From Phycisphaerales bacterium UBA2402 (GTDB taxonomy: Bacteria > Planctomycetota > Phycisphaerae > Phycisphaerales > UBA1924): a stretch of DNA of 62,772 nucleotides. The stretch lies in contig DDSA01000080.1 in NCBI GenBank assembly GCA_002343715.1, positions 535-63,306 of the forward strand, given 5' to 3'. Positions 49,663 to 59,758 of this stretch are shown one piece after another; position 1 is the first letter of the stretch; each line of letters opens with the position of its first letter. The position numbers were made by a program, and so were the translations under genes. The notes under the pieces were generated by a model. The model searched no databases. It worked only from the letters and a program-made list of their open reading frames with translations, and was not told the origin of the DNA.

Positions 49663-50967
49663 ATGAAGACCGTGGAACTCGGGCTCGCGGCGATAGGGCT
49701 GGGCGTGCTGTCGGCGTGCGGATCATCGTCATCCTCCGCGAAGCGTGGTGCGATGCTCTCGCCCGCCGACTTTGTTTCGCCGGTGGGGGCCGCTCAGGCC
49801 GTGGCGGTCCCTCCCGAGGTGTTGTTGCGTCCGGTTTCCGCGAGCGATCGACGCGGGCCTTTGGACGCGGCGGACGGGATTCTCGATGTCACAGCGGCGG
49901 CCGGATCACCCGTGATCGATTCGCCCAGACCATCGACATCGGTGGCTACATCAGGCGCTTCTCCGCGTGTAGACGAGTGGATGCTGGTTGATGCGAAAGT
50001 GGGGGATGTCAACGGCCGCCCCGTGTACGCCAATGCCTTTCTCGCGAACAAGGCCGACCGGCTGCGAGCCGAGGCGAAGTTGATGCGCTACCCGGAGTGG
50101 AAGGTGTCGGCGATGAAGAGCATCACCGAGGACCTCAACCAACTGGTCGAGAAGGAACTGCTCCGGGCCGAGGCGCTCGCCTCGCTGACTCCCGAGCAAA
50201 AACAGGGTTTTATCGCCTGGATGCAGGGGCTCCAGGAGAGGGTGAAGAGCCAGAATCTCGGCAGCCGCGAGATGGCCAACCAGCGCATGCTCGAAACGGA
50301 AGGCAAGGGTCTCGATGAGTACATGAAAGATCGGCAACTCAACGAACTCGCGGCGTTTCAACTCGCGGAACGCATCGAGAAACGCGTCAGTGTCTCCAAA
50401 CGCGATGTGCAGGTTGAGTACCAGCGGATGTTCGATTACTTCAACCCTCCGCCCAAAGCATCCTATCGCATTATCCAGGTGCCCAACTCAGCCCCCGCCG
50501 ATGCCGATGAGGTGGTCAGATTGCTCGCTTCCGGTACGCCGTTCGCCGACATCGCGGCCATGCCGCTCAACCGCTACAAGCCCGATTCCGGCGGGCTGGA
50601 GGTGCGTGAGTACAAGGGTGATCGTGCCTCGGCCACCCTGTTCGCCAATGAGTCGCTCAACAGGGCGGCGCAGACCATGGCCGTGGGCAGCATCGCCGGA
50701 CCGATCGAACTCTCCGCAAGTCGGGCGTGGATCAGCCTCGAAGGGATCGAAGCGCTCAGCATGTCCCTCTACGATGCACAACTCCCGATCGAGCGGATGA
50801 TCCAGCAGCGCCGCACCAAAGCGGGCAAGGACAAATACATCGCGGAACTCAAGGCCCGCGCCAGCATGACTTCGGTGGAGGACATGGCCGCGACACTCTT
50901 CGCCATCGCCGAGGCAAGGTACTACCCGGATCGCAACTATCAGCCGCCCGCGCGTCCACGTCGGTAG
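49663..50967 (+). CDS. SurA/parvulin-like peptidylprolyl isomerase lipoprotein
   Basis: A 434-residue protein. A lipobox (GVLSAC, Cys 19) follows a short signal sequence. After a Ser/Pro-rich linker come a SurA-type N-terminal chaperone helical domain (about 130-265; NGRPVYANAFLANKA ... QLVEKELLRAEA) and a C-terminal parvulin-like domain (about 270-365; PPPKASYRIIQV, SGGLEVREYKG, VGSIAGPIEL). It probably assists folding of outer-membrane or secreted proteins in the periplasm, anchored to a membrane. The yraN gene follows after 15 bases. Confidence 0.8.
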   Translation: MKTVELGLAAIGLGVLSACGSSSSSAKRGAMLSPADFVSPVGAAQAVAVPPEVLLRPVSASDRRGPLDAADGILDVTAAAGSPVIDSPRPSTSVATSGASPRVDEWMLVDAKVGDVNGRPVYANAFLANKADRLRAEAKLMRYPEWKVSAMKSITEDLNQLVEKELLRAEALASLTPEQKQGFIAWMQGLQERVKSQNLGSREMANQRMLETEGKGLDEYMKDRQLNELAAFQLAERIEKRVSVSKRDVQVEYQRMFDYFNPPPKASYRIIQVPNSAPADADEVVRLLASGTPFADIAAMPLNRYKPDSGGLEVREYKGDRASATLFANESLNRAAQTMAVGSIAGPIELSASRAWISLEGIEALSMSLYDAQLPIERMIQQRRTKAGKDKYIAELKARASMTSVEDMAATLFAIAEARYYPDRNYQPPARPRR

Positions 50968-50982
50968 CGGGAGGAGGATTCT

Positions 50983-51423
50983 GTGCCATCATGGCGGATT
51001 CTCATCGCACGGTTGTTGGGTTGGACGACTGTCACGCAGAGCGCAACGCGCGAACTGGGTAAGCGCGGTGAGGACGCCGCGGCGAAGCGACTGCGATCAC
51101 GCGGCTACCGCATCATCGAGCGCAACGCGGTGGTGCCCATGGGTGAGGCCGATATCGTGGCCGAAGCCCCGGACGGCCGAACCGTCGTGATCGTGGAGGT
51201 GAAGAGCCGACGCCGTTCGCCCGGTCAACCCCTGCGCAGCGCCGTCACGCCGCCCGAGGCGTCCATTACCCGGCGTAAACGGGCCAAACTCACGAGTATC
51301 GCCCGCCACCTCGCGCGGGCCAACGGATGGATAGATCGCCCCGTCCGGATCGATGTGGTCGCCGTGGAGTTTGCCGACGAAATCCAGGAACCAGAAATCC
51401 GGCACCACGAAGGCGTGATATAG
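50983..51423 (+). CDS. yraN: YraN (UPF0102) nuclease-fold protein
   Basis: A 146-residue protein starting at GTG 50983, with GGAGG just upstream. The family core begins RELGKRGEDAAAKRLRSRGYRIIERN, then GEADIVAEAPDGRTVVIVEVKSRR: the GE-x-DI...VEVK pattern of the restriction-endonuclease-like fold, with acidic metal ligands. C-terminal IRIDVVAVEF-like strand. The role is uncertain in most bacteria; DNA uptake or Holliday junction processing has been proposed. The ~25-residue N-terminal extension is unusual. It is convergent with the next gene. Confidence 0.85.
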   Translation: MPSWRILIARLLGWTTVTQSATRELGKRGEDAAAKRLRSRGYRIIERNAVVPMGEADIVAEAPDGRTVVIVEVKSRRRSPGQPLRSAVTPPEASITRRKRAKLTSIARHLARANGWIDRPVRIDVVAVEFADEIQEPEIRHHEGVI

Positions 51424-51432
51424 GGCCCAGGC

Positions 51433-52893
51433 TCAAGGCGCAACCGCCGGCTCGCGGTAAGTCACCCGCCGCGGATCGGGGATCGGCGGGAGATCGAGGC
51501 TGATGCGGAGTGCATTCTGCTCTTCGACAGCCTGTGTCCACGATGGAGCCGTCACCAGGTACGGCACACCATCAGTTCGAACAACACGGACAGGGCTGTT
51601 CTCCGCGGCATCTTCGGGCGCTTCGACCAGCACCCAGAAGTCCGCTGCATCCGCGCCACCGGGGTTGAACCCGTGGTAGGTAAACACCATATCGCCGACC
51701 CGGTGAGCGATCACCCGCGGGGGGAGCAAGGCCGCGGCGTGCTTCCCGACGGCGCGTAGTTGTGATGTATCCATGAGGGCGATCGTTTCGATGGTCAGTT
51801 CAGCGGTGAGTTGTGAGTTCGAACTGCCGGGTGCGAAAAAGTGTGCCGGCAGTACGTTCTGCTCGGCGAGCAGCAGCAGCCCGTGCTCCGGCCAGTCTGC
51901 GGGAGTGCGTGGCTGTGAAGCCGCCAGTGCTCCAGCCAGCGTACCGAGGTTGGTGGATACCGTCGAGTTTGTCGCGCCGCCGGCCACCACGGCACGAGCC
52001 CGTGCCAACCGCGCAGATCGTGAGGATGAGACGGTGAGGAAGATAAGCCCGGCCGATGCGGTGATCAACAGCAGCGGAGGAACTGCAACCGCCGTCACAC
52101 TCCGCCAGGCCCGCAGCGAGTGAACGCGGTGGAGCATGATGCCCGCGGTGATGACCCACCAGATGATGACGATGGGTGCGAGAAAAAAGACGCAGGGAAT
52201 GCCCAGCAGCACGTTGGTCCCCGCGCTGTACCCGATGGCGTGGAAGGTCCGAGCGATCGGCTGCTTTGTACCGCCGGTGACGTGAAGGACCAGGTGCGAC
52301 AGCGCACCCCAGAGCAGCACAACCACCAAAGGCAGCAGGATGAGCAGTGCGCCAGCGCCCGCAACCGTGAACGCGATGCGAACCCCGGTCGAAGCCCCGC
52401 GCAGCATCGGCAGGAACATCCCCGGCAGAAAAAACACGCACAGGCTCGTGGTCAGGAAGACCATGTTGGTGATGACGGCGTACCAGATCGCCTCCGACGC
52501 TGAACGGTTCTCCGGCACCAGTTCAATCAGCCGGCCCGGATCGGCCATCGCACGCCCCATGGTGGCGAACCAGGCCTTGAGACGGCCGGTCTTGGCGCGG
52601 ACCAGCCAGGGCATTTCGTCGGCCTTGGTCTGACTCTCCTTCACGCCTTCGGTGGGAAGCAGGATCATCGAGTCCATGTCGCACGATGCGCCGCAACGAA
52701 CGCACGCGAACGCCAACGGCACAAGGTGCCCCTTGCCGCCCGTTCCGTAATACGGCTGCCTGCACTGAAGGCAGCAGAAGCGCACGGCGTTGAGGGCGAA
52801 CTCGAAATCGCTGGGTTTGAAAGGAGCACCGCACTCGGGGCACTGGCGGGTGGCCAGATTCCAGAGCGGATACTCGCAGGTCTTGCAGTTCAT
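51433..52893 (-). CDS. double zinc-ribbon integral membrane protein (YIP1-like)
   Basis: A 486-residue protein. The N-terminus has two zinc ribbons: CKTC/CPEC (residues 3-6 and 18-21), and CCLQC with CVRC (about 39-71). A membrane domain of about five helices (about 145-330) resembles YIP1/DUF domains, and a soluble C-terminal domain follows (about 350-486). GGAG lies 6 bases before ATG 52893; an upstream open frame to 53001 is not conserved. It is followed on the same strand by no partner, and preceded by a small four-helix membrane protein. Function unknown. Confidence 0.75.
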   Translation of the reverse strand: MNCKTCEYPLWNLATRQCPECGAPFKPSDFEFALNAVRFCCLQCRQPYYGTGGKGHLVPLAFACVRCGASCDMDSMILLPTEGVKESQTKADEMPWLVRAKTGRLKAWFATMGRAMADPGRLIELVPENRSASEAIWYAVITNMVFLTTSLCVFFLPGMFLPMLRGASTGVRIAFTVAGAGALLILLPLVVVLLWGALSHLVLHVTGGTKQPIARTFHAIGYSAGTNVLLGIPCVFFLAPIVIIWWVITAGIMLHRVHSLRAWRSVTAVAVPPLLLITASAGLIFLTVSSSRSARLARARAVVAGGATNSTVSTNLGTLAGALAASQPRTPADWPEHGLLLLAEQNVLPAHFFAPGSSNSQLTAELTIETIALMDTSQLRAVGKHAAALLPPRVIAHRVGDMVFTYHGFNPGGADAADFWVLVEAPEDAAENSPVRVVRTDGVPYLVTAPSWTQAVEEQNALRISLDLPPIPDPRRVTYREPAVAP

Positions 52894-52921
52894 GAATCGC
52901 TCCGTCCGTGTCCCGTGTCGA

Positions 52922-53533
52922 TCATCGCTTCCACCCCGCGACATACTCCCGAACACCCCGGAGCCGGAACCAGATGAGCGTGAAGATCGGCAGCGCCGCA
53001 AGCCAGGCGAGCGTGAAGAAGACGGACACCACCATCGTAAGTGAAAAGATGGCGTTCATCGCGCCCGGCGGCGGCCCTCGGCCCGTGTTCTGCGCGGAGA
53101 TCTGAGCCATTGTCATTTCCATCTGGGCTTGCTGTGCCGTCCCTGACAGCCAGGCCGTGCCGATCGCGGTTACTATCTTCAGAACGGCCCAGACCATGAG
53201 GAGCGGCACAGCCCGCCGGCGCTTGAGAATCACGAAAATGCCGGCGACAAAAACCAACAGGCCGCAGACCATGGCCATCGCTTGTGAAACAGTTGTTTCA
53301 AGAGCGTATTTCTCGAAGGTGGCAAGCGAGCCTTGCGTCCCCGGAAAGTTGCGCATCAGCGTCATGCTCCAGCGCGTCGTGATCAGTTGTGTGATGCTCA
53401 TCAGAAACGCGAGCGCCCCCAGCGCAATGTACACGATACCCAGCGGGATCGTCCAGGCCGGCGGACGGCGATGCACCTGAATGACACCCGGCTCGGTCGG
53501 GGGGGCGGTGGGGATGGGCATGGGGGTGTCCAT
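52922..53533 (-). CDS. four-helix membrane protein of unknown function
   Basis: A 203-residue protein. A Pro-rich N-terminus (about 1-27) precedes hydrophobic segments at about 28-50, 78-100, 108-128 and 160-185. ATG 53533 is chosen because upstream codons lie in the riboswitch region and lack hydrophobicity. It is 28 bases upstream of the zinc-ribbon membrane gene on the same strand, so the two are probably co-transcribed. Divergent from thiC. Confidence 0.65.
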   Translation of the reverse strand: MDTPMPIPTAPPTEPGVIQVHRRPPAWTIPLGIVYIALGALAFLMSITQLITTRWSMTLMRNFPGTQGSLATFEKYALETTVSQAMAMVCGLLVFVAGIFVILKRRRAVPLLMVWAVLKIVTAIGTAWLSGTAQQAQMEMTMAQISAQNTGRGPPPGAMNAIFSLTMVVSVFFTLAWLAALPIFTLIWFRLRGVREYVAGWKR

Positions 53534-53640
53534 GAGTGTCACGGTAGTCGAACCATCATTGGGCGGACGGCCCGGTGGATTGCAGGGGGGGTGGGTGCTT
53601 CGATGGGCCTCCTGGTCAACTCGGCCTAAACTCGGGTTGT

Positions 53641-53730
53641 TCGCTCGGGGCGCGGAGGGCCATCGTCGGGCCTTTCGCTGAGATGCACCCGTTGAACCTG
53701 ATCCGGTTCGCACCGGCGGAGGGAAGCGAA
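53641..53730 (+). promoter_or_regulatory. TPP riboswitch (THI element)
   Basis: The thi-box blocks are present: CTGAGA (53679-53684), GAACCTGATC (53695-53704), and GGAGGGAAGC (53718-53727), closed by the P1 stem TTCGCT (53641-53646) / AGCGAA (53725-53730). The element binds thiamine pyrophosphate in the mRNA leader of thiC. The expression platform includes GGCCCG (53735-53740) / CGGGCC (53751-53756). The ribosome site AAAGGAG is at 53792-53798. Control of translation or transcription is not resolved. Confidence 0.95.
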
Positions 53731-53805
53731 GCGCGGCCCGCGGATCCCAACGGGCCGGCCGCATCGCCCCTTTTCGGTATGGTCCGGATCGAAAGGAGTT
53801 CTGCG

Positions 53806-55866
53806 ATGCCAGTTCAACCAGCACCTACAAGGTTTGCCGTTCCGCTTCCCGGCCGCGGCGCTCTCAACCCGGGGAGTGATCCAAGTGTGACGACGCCAGG
53901 TTCATTCGCGCTCGCGCACGATGTCGGAGGGCCATTGATGTTTGCCAGCCCGGATACTCCCGGTATGCCGCCGCCGAGCGTTCAGACCGCGTGGGATTTT
54001 CTTCCCGAGGGTTGGGCATGCGAGGCCCTTTCCCCCCATGATCCCGCGGCCGATCTCGGCCCCGGCGTCCGGTGGATGGGACGCGTGGACAGTGCGAATC
54101 CGCACGTGCCCGGGGCCGAGGTCGCCCCGTCAAACGATGGGCCCAAAGGCACGGCCGCTTGCTCATGCTGCAAGAATGAAACGCACAAGCGAGTGCGTTT
54201 TTTCACCGCTCGCGGCGAGTTCCGTCGTGTGACCTACCCGCGCGACTTTCGGCCTCTGACCCAACTGGAGTTCGCTCGGCTGGGCATCATCACGCCGCAG
54301 ATGCGCCGCGTGGCGGAGCGAGAGTCGCACTTCGAGGTGCTCTATCCAGGCCATGCCGCCGAGGCCGTGCGGGATGAAGTTGCCGCAGGCCGACTGGTCA
54401 TCCCGGCAAACATTCACCACCTGACCCACCGGCTCGACCCCATGGCCATCGGACGTTCGACCCGCACGAAGATCAACGCGAACATGGGTGCCAGCCCGGT
54501 CTCGTCCGGTACCGCAGAGGAGATCGAAAAACTCGAGTGGGCCGTCCGTTGGGGGGCCGACACGGTCATGGATCTTTCGACCGGCGGCGATATCGACGCG
54601 TGCAGAGCGGCCTTCTGCGAGCACAGCACCGTGCCCATCGGCACCGTGCCGATCTACTCGATGATTCTTGGAAAGAAGATCGAAAACCTCGACTGGCCCA
54701 CCATCGAGGCGAGCCTGCACCATCAGGCCCGCCAGGGGGTGGATTATTTCACCATCCACGCGGGCGTCCGGCGAGCCCACCTCAAGCACGTCAAGAATCG
54801 TCTCATCGGAATCGTCAGCCGCGGCGGCAGCCTGCTCGCCAAGTGGATGCTGGTGCATGAACAGGAGAACATCATGTACGACCGCTGGGAGGACATCTGC
54901 GGCATCCTCCGCCGGTACGACGTGACGTTCTCGATCGGTGACGGACTCCGCCCCGGCGGCTTGGCCGACGCGACCGATGCCGCGCAACTGGCCGAGCTGG
55001 AGACGCTCGGTGAACTCACGGAGCGAGCGTGGCGCATGGGAGTTCAGGTGATGATCGAAGGGCCGGGGCATGTGCCATTCGACCAGATCGAGTACAACGC
55101 GAAGGTGCAGCGGGCCTTGTGTCACGGGGCGCCCTTCTACGTGCTCGGCCCGCTGGTCACGGACATGTTCCCCGGATACGACCACATCACCAGTTGCATC
55201 GGGGCCACCGCCATGGCCTATCACGGCGCCGCGATGCTCTGTTATGTCACCCCCAAGGAGCATCTGGGACTTCCCAAGAAAGACGATGTCAAGCAGGGGT
55301 GCATCGCCTACAAAATCGCGGCCCACGCGGCGGATGTGGCCCTTGGCATTCCCGGCACGCGCGACCGAGACGATGAACTCACCAAGGCCAGGGCGGCGCT
55401 CAACTGGGAGAAGCACTTCGAGTTGTCCTTTGATCCCGATACCGCCCGTGCCTTTCACGATGAGGACCTCGACGTGGACACGGACTTCTGCGCGATGTGC
55501 GGGCACGACTGGTGCAGCGTGCGGATCAGCAAGGAGATCCAGGAGTTCGCCAGCGGAAAAGCGGACGGTTTCGAGCGGATCGGGATCAACGGCAAAGCCG
55601 GTGCGCCGTTGAAAAGCCCGGCTCTTTCACCCGAGCAGCAGGAGATTCTCGCGAAACGTGGGGTGCTTTCCCCGGAGGAGATTCACAAACTGGCGAGCAA
55701 GACAAAGAAGGCGCTGGACGTCCAGAAGGGTGAAAAAGCAGGCTGTCACAGCGATTACACGGACCCGGAAACAGCACAACGCCGGCAGGCCGAGAGTCTG
55801 GGTGTGATGGTTCAGTTGGACGTGCGGCCAGCGCTGGGGATCTCAAAGCAGGACAAGATGGTGTGA
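53806..55866 (+). CDS. thiC: phosphomethylpyrimidine synthase ThiC
   Basis: A 686-residue radical SAM enzyme that converts aminoimidazole ribotide to HMP-phosphate for thiamine. It has [84 protein letters not shown], and the C-terminal 4Fe-4S site Cys562-x2-Cys565-x4-Cys570 (CAMCGHDWC). The N-terminal 130 residues carry an atypical insert with CSCC; the last ~100 residues beyond the cluster form a charged extension seen in few ThiCs. ATG 53806 follows the riboswitch and AAAGGAG. Confidence 0.95.
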   Translation: MPVQPAPTRFAVPLPGRGALNPGSDPSVTTPGSFALAHDVGGPLMFASPDTPGMPPPSVQTAWDFLPEGWACEALSPHDPAADLGPGVRWMGRVDSANPHVPGAEVAPSNDGPKGTAACSCCKNETHKRVRFFTARGEFRRVTYPRDFRPLTQLEFARLGIITPQMRRVAERESHFEVLYPGHAAEAVRDEVAAGRLVIPANIHHLTHRLDPMAIGRSTRTKINANMGASPVSSGTAEEIEKLEWAVRWGADTVMDLSTGGDIDACRAAFCEHSTVPIGTVPIYSMILGKKIENLDWPTIEASLHHQARQGVDYFTIHAGVRRAHLKHVKNRLIGIVSRGGSLLAKWMLVHEQENIMYDRWEDICGILRRYDVTFSIGDGLRPGGLADATDAAQLAELETLGELTERAWRMGVQVMIEGPGHVPFDQIEYNAKVQRALCHGAPFYVLGPLVTDMFPGYDHITSCIGATAMAYHGAAMLCYVTPKEHLGLPKKDDVKQGCIAYKIAAHAADVALGIPGTRDRDDELTKARAALNWEKHFELSFDPDTARAFHDEDLDVDTDFCAMCGHDWCSVRISKEIQEFASGKADGFERIGINGKAGAPLKSPALSPEQQEILAKRGVLSPEEIHKLASKTKKALDVQKGEKAGCHSDYTDPETAQRRQAESLGVMVQLDVRPALGISKQDKMV

Positions 55867-55914
55867 TCATCGCGTGTTCCGTGCGAGGACAATGAGGACA
55901 TACTCTCATGGTGT

Positions 55915-58872
55915 ATGTGGCTTCCCCTCGTCGTAGCGGTCTTCGCCTTGCAGCCGATCACGCCTCCTCCCCCGTCACCGATGCCAGGGTTGGAGTACAC
56001 CGTCCCCTTTTTTCCCAACGCGACCTACAACGCCGCGGTCAGAACGGCGGATGACATTCTGGGCTTTCCCGTTGGCAGCCGTCCCGCCAAGCACGCGCAG
56101 ATCGAGGCTTGTCTGAAAGCATGGGAGGGCCACCCACGCGCCGAGCTTGTTGAGTACGCGACGAGTTACGAAGGTCGAAGGCTGTATTACCTTGTCGTTT
56201 CCTCCGAGGAGAATATCAAGAGGCTCGATGAACTGAAAAGGCAGTTCGCCCGGCTGGCCGATCCTCGGAGCGTCTCCGCAGAAGAAGGAGCGGCGCTGGC
56301 CCGGCGTCTGCCTGCGGTGGCGTGGATGGCCTATGTGATCCACGGTGACGAACTTTCAGGATCGGATGCCTCGCTTGCGCTGGCCCATCACCTGATCGCC
56401 GGGCAGGATGCCGCTGTTACGGATCTGCTGAATCGGCTGATCATCGTCATCGATCCGCTGATGAACCCCGATGGCCGGGATCGCTATCTCGCGCAACTCA
56501 CTCACGACCGCACCGTCCAGCCCAGCACCGATGATCAATCCGTTCTGCACTCTCGACCGTGGCCTTCGGGCCGCACCAATCACTACCTCTTCGATCTGAA
56601 CCGTGATTGGATTCTCGGGGTTCACCCCGAGAGCAGAGGCCGCATCAGAGCGATCGGAGAGTGGCACCCGCACCTGTTCATGGAAAGCCATGAGATGGGG
56701 AGCCAGGATAGTTTTCTGTTCAGCCCGCCCCGCGAGCCGGTCAATCCCAATCTCGCTCCCACGATGAAGAAATGGTGGGAGGTGTTCGCGAAGGACATGG
56801 CCGCTGCCTTCGATGCCCACCAATGGAGGTACTACCACGGCGAGTGGAACGAGGAATGGTACCCCGGGTACTCCAGCGCATGGGCGGGATATCGAGGGGC
56901 GATCGACATTCTGTACGAGCAGGCCAGCATCGCCATCGACGCGGTGCGAAAGGGCAGCGGTGTTCTGGAGACCTACCGGGAGAGCGTTCATCATCAACTC
57001 GAAGCCTCCATGGCCAACCTGAGAACGCTGGCCGAGCATCGAGAAGAGGTGCTCAAGGACTACCTGGAGCAGCGTCGTTTCGCCGTCTCGGCGGAATCGC
57101 CGTTTGCCAACCGAACCTTCGCGGTGGTGCCGAACGAGAACGTCACCAGGGTCGCCGGATTCGTCGATCTGATGCGACTCCAGGGTTTCGAGGTCTATGC
57201 CGCGGCGGATGAGTTCACGGCCTCGGGCAAGGATCAACTCGGTCGAGAAGTGAAAGACCGCCGATTCCCAACTGGCACGATCCTCATCCCAAACCGCCAG
57301 CCGGAGGGGCGTCTGTTGGCGGCCATGCTGGAGTTCGACACCCGTATGACGCCCGAGTTTCTGACCCAAGAGTACCGCGAGCTCGTGCGATTCGGTCGCT
57401 CGAAGTTGTACGATATCACAGGATGGAGCCTGACCATGCTCCATGCGCTCGACGGGTACGAACTCAGCATCACCCTCCCCGCGGGCTCAATCCCCTACGA
57501 ACAACCGGGGCTTGCGCCTCCGATCTCCCATTCCAGCGCCGAGAAACCCACCGCGTTCATCATCGACGCCGCGGACGATCTTTCCCCCGCGGCCGCGGGG
57601 AGACTGATGGAACGCGGCATCCGCTGCCGGGCCTCGGACAAGTCCTTCACATGGGATGCTCGAACCTTCACACGCGGCAGTATCGTCGTCCAGATGGCGG
57701 ACAACCGCCTCTTCGTCGGCGATGTCGCCACCATCGTGAGCACCGTAAGCGCCGAGCTGGGGCTGAGCGCTGTGCCCATTACCTCCGGTCTGGGACCGGG
57801 CGATGAGCCGGATATCGGGGGCGAACATTTTCTGCTCCTCGAACAGCCTCGCATCGCACTCCTGACACGAGATCCTTACGATGTCTATTCCTTCGGAGAG
57901 TTGTGGCATCACCTCGATCACACCCTCGGTCTTCGGGCTTCGTACATCGACAACGCGGAACTCGGTCGTCTGGACTGGCGACGCTACAACGTGGTGATCG
58001 TGCCGAACGGGGCGGGCCAGTCCCTGCGTCCGTACCTCGATGCGCTGCGAACCTGGGTGATGGCAGGAGGAACGATCATCGCCGTGGGCGACAGCGCGGC
58101 CTTTTTCGCAGGCGCCGCGCTCTCATTCACCGCCGCGAGACTCATGCCCGAGATCCTCACCAAACTCGACGATCACGCGCTCGCGATCGTGCGGGAGTGG
58201 GAGGGGCGCACCGGTGTACCCTCCCCTGAAAACGTGTGGTCCTACACCCTCTCGCCTGTCACGTCATTTCCGTGGAAGCCTATCAAAGCAGATGCCCTCC
58301 CGAGTGATGAGGAAGCTAAACGTCGTGACGCATGGCGCACGCTCTTCATGCCCACCGGAGCTGTACTCGCCGGGCGCACGGATGATCGGCACTGGATCAC
58401 ATCAGGGTGCGATGAGTATGTGCCCATCATCATGCGCCAGGCCCCGGTTCTAATGGCGGCAGGGTCGGTCCAGGCACCGGTGCGATTCGGTGTCTATTCA
58501 CAGATTGCCTCGGAGCAACGAGCGACGGTGTCAGACGTGAAGCCGACCGGGGCCGAGGCCGAAACGGAGAAGCCAGACGGCAAGAAACCGGACGCTGCGC
58601 CCCCCGCCACCGCCCACTGGGCTCCCATCCCCGAAGGACAGGAAGTGAGGTTGAGGATGGCCGGGTTGCTCTGGCCTCACGCCGCGGACCGTATTGCCAA
58701 CGCCGCGTATGCCACGTGTGAGAGCATCGGCGCGGGGCAGGTCATTCTCTTCGCCGATTCGCCGACCTTCCGCGGCAGCGCGAAGGGCACCATGCGTCTC
58801 TTGTCGAATGCGGCGGTGCTCGGTCCGGGCATGGGGACGCATCAACCTGTCAAGGTTCGTCGCGAGGAGTGA
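55915..58872 (+). CDS. M14-family zinc carboxypeptidase, secreted
   Basis: A 985-residue protein. The N-terminus is a signal-like stretch (WLPLVVAVFALQ). The M14 catalytic domain (about 55-350) has zinc ligands His143 and Glu146 (HGDELSGSD) and His259 (ESHEMGSQD), DLNRDW, and a candidate catalytic Glu in LYEQAS. The C-terminal ~550 residues comprise beta-sandwich/Rossmann-like segments common in large bacterial M14 peptidases. It probably degrades peptides outside the cytoplasm. ATG 55915 is the only good start. It overlaps the convergent membrane gene by 23 bases. Confidence 0.85.
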   Translation: MWLPLVVAVFALQPITPPPPSPMPGLEYTVPFFPNATYNAAVRTADDILGFPVGSRPAKHAQIEACLKAWEGHPRAELVEYATSYEGRRLYYLVVSSEENIKRLDELKRQFARLADPRSVSAEEGAALARRLPAVAWMAYVIHGDELSGSDASLALAHHLIAGQDAAVTDLLNRLIIVIDPLMNPDGRDRYLAQLTHDRTVQPSTDDQSVLHSRPWPSGRTNHYLFDLNRDWILGVHPESRGRIRAIGEWHPHLFMESHEMGSQDSFLFSPPREPVNPNLAPTMKKWWEVFAKDMAAAFDAHQWRYYHGEWNEEWYPGYSSAWAGYRGAIDILYEQASIAIDAVRKGSGVLETYRESVHHQLEASMANLRTLAEHREEVLKDYLEQRRFAVSAESPFANRTFAVVPNENVTRVAGFVDLMRLQGFEVYAAADEFTASGKDQLGREVKDRRFPTGTILIPNRQPEGRLLAAMLEFDTRMTPEFLTQEYRELVRFGRSKLYDITGWSLTMLHALDGYELSITLPAGSIPYEQPGLAPPISHSSAEKPTAFIIDAADDLSPAAAGRLMERGIRCRASDKSFTWDARTFTRGSIVVQMADNRLFVGDVATIVSTVSAELGLSAVPITSGLGPGDEPDIGGEHFLLLEQPRIALLTRDPYDVYSFGELWHHLDHTLGLRASYIDNAELGRLDWRRYNVVIVPNGAGQSLRPYLDALRTWVMAGGTIIAVGDSAAFFAGAALSFTAARLMPEILTKLDDHALAIVREWEGRTGVPSPENVWSYTLSPVTSFPWKPIKADALPSDEEAKRRDAWRTLFMPTGAVLAGRTDDRHWITSGCDEYVPIIMRQAPVLMAAGSVQAPVRFGVYSQIASEQRATVSDVKPTGAEAETEKPDGKKPDAAPPATAHWAPIPEGQEVRLRMAGLLWPHAADRIANAAYATCESIGAGQVILFADSPTFRGSAKGTMRLLSNAAVLGPGMGTHQPVKVRREE

Positions 58873-59758
58873 GCGACACCACTCGGCCCGCCACCGCCAC
58901 CCCGCACGCAAGGCCGACGGGGATCGCCGCGACAACTTCCCCGGCCCGGTTCAGCACATCGGCGCTGAGCGCAAGCGAGCCGGAAAGTGATTCAGCGCTG
59001 ACGACCCAGGCAGGAAGTGCGGGCGCGGCCCATCGGATCGCCCACTCCCTCACGCCCAGGCCGTTGCCCACGAACGGCACGAGCATGGCCAACTGGCTGA
59101 TCGCGGCCATCGCCGCGGCTTCTGACAGGCTCAATGGTCGTCCGACAAGGGCGAAGACCGCCGCGTAACGAGTCATCCAAACAAGGATGTCGCCGTATCT
59201 CGCCGAGAATGCAAGCAACAGCCGACGCGGTAATCCCGCGCAGCAGGTGGCGGCCAGCAGGCCGCCGATCGCTGGAAGAACGATCGTCCACGGTGCCCAA
59301 CGGAACCACACAGCGATGCCCAACGCGGTGCCCGCCGCAAGGAGTCCGAGCGCCACCGCAACCAGCATCGCCCCGAGCGATCCGCGGATGGAAATGTCAT
59401 TGACCGCTTTGTGATACGCCAGCCGACCGAAGAACCCGGGTCTCGCGGGGAGGTAGTTGGCGAGCCAGGCCGCACCGATGAGTCGGACCATCTCGCCGAA
59501 CCCTACCGCCCGATGCGCATCGGCGGGGCGAGGCATCAGGGCCCAGAACATGACGGATGTGAGAAGCCAGTTGACGCACGGAAGCAGGACCGAGGCGGCG
59601 ACGAAGAACCACTTGCCGCGTCCCGCCGCGATCCACGCTTCACGGATTGTCTCTCGTTCTTTCCATACGGTCAGGCACGCCGCCCCCAGCAGCACGACTC
59701 CGACAAGAAAGGCGACCGATCGCGCCGAGCGCTTCCAGCGGTCGCCGCCGACGCTCAC
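58850..59758 (-). CDS. lysylphosphatidylglycerol synthase/UPF0104-like membrane protein
   Basis: A 302-residue protein with about seven to eight membrane helices. It has YLPARPGFFGRLAYHK in the middle and VPFVGNGLGVREWAIRW near 225-245, as in the UPF0104/AglD/LPG synthase TM family (the G-x-G-x-REW motif). Such proteins are linked to lipid or glycan translocation or flippase activity; the catalytic domain of MprF is absent. It overlaps the upstream TPR gene by four bases (coupled) and the M14 gene by 23 bases (convergent). Confidence 0.75.
   Translation of the reverse strand: MSVGGDRWKRSARSVAFLVGVVLLGAACLTVWKERETIREAWIAAGRGKWFFVAASVLLPCVNWLLTSVMFWALMPRPADAHRAVGFGEMVRLIGAAWLANYLPARPGFFGRLAYHKAVNDISIRGSLGAMLVAVALGLLAAGTALGIAVWFRWAPWTIVLPAIGGLLAATCCAGLPRRLLLAFSARYGDILVWMTRYAAVFALVGRPLSLSEAAAMAAISQLAMLVPFVGNGLGVREWAIRWAAPALPAWVVSAESLSGSLALSADVLNRAGEVVAAIPVGLACGVAVAGRVVSLTPRDEP

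Noticed and set aside
53575..53805. Translation through the TPP riboswitch as an N-terminal extension of ThiC
   Set aside because: The frame is open by chance; the aptamer is complete and AAAGGAG precedes the ATG at 53806.
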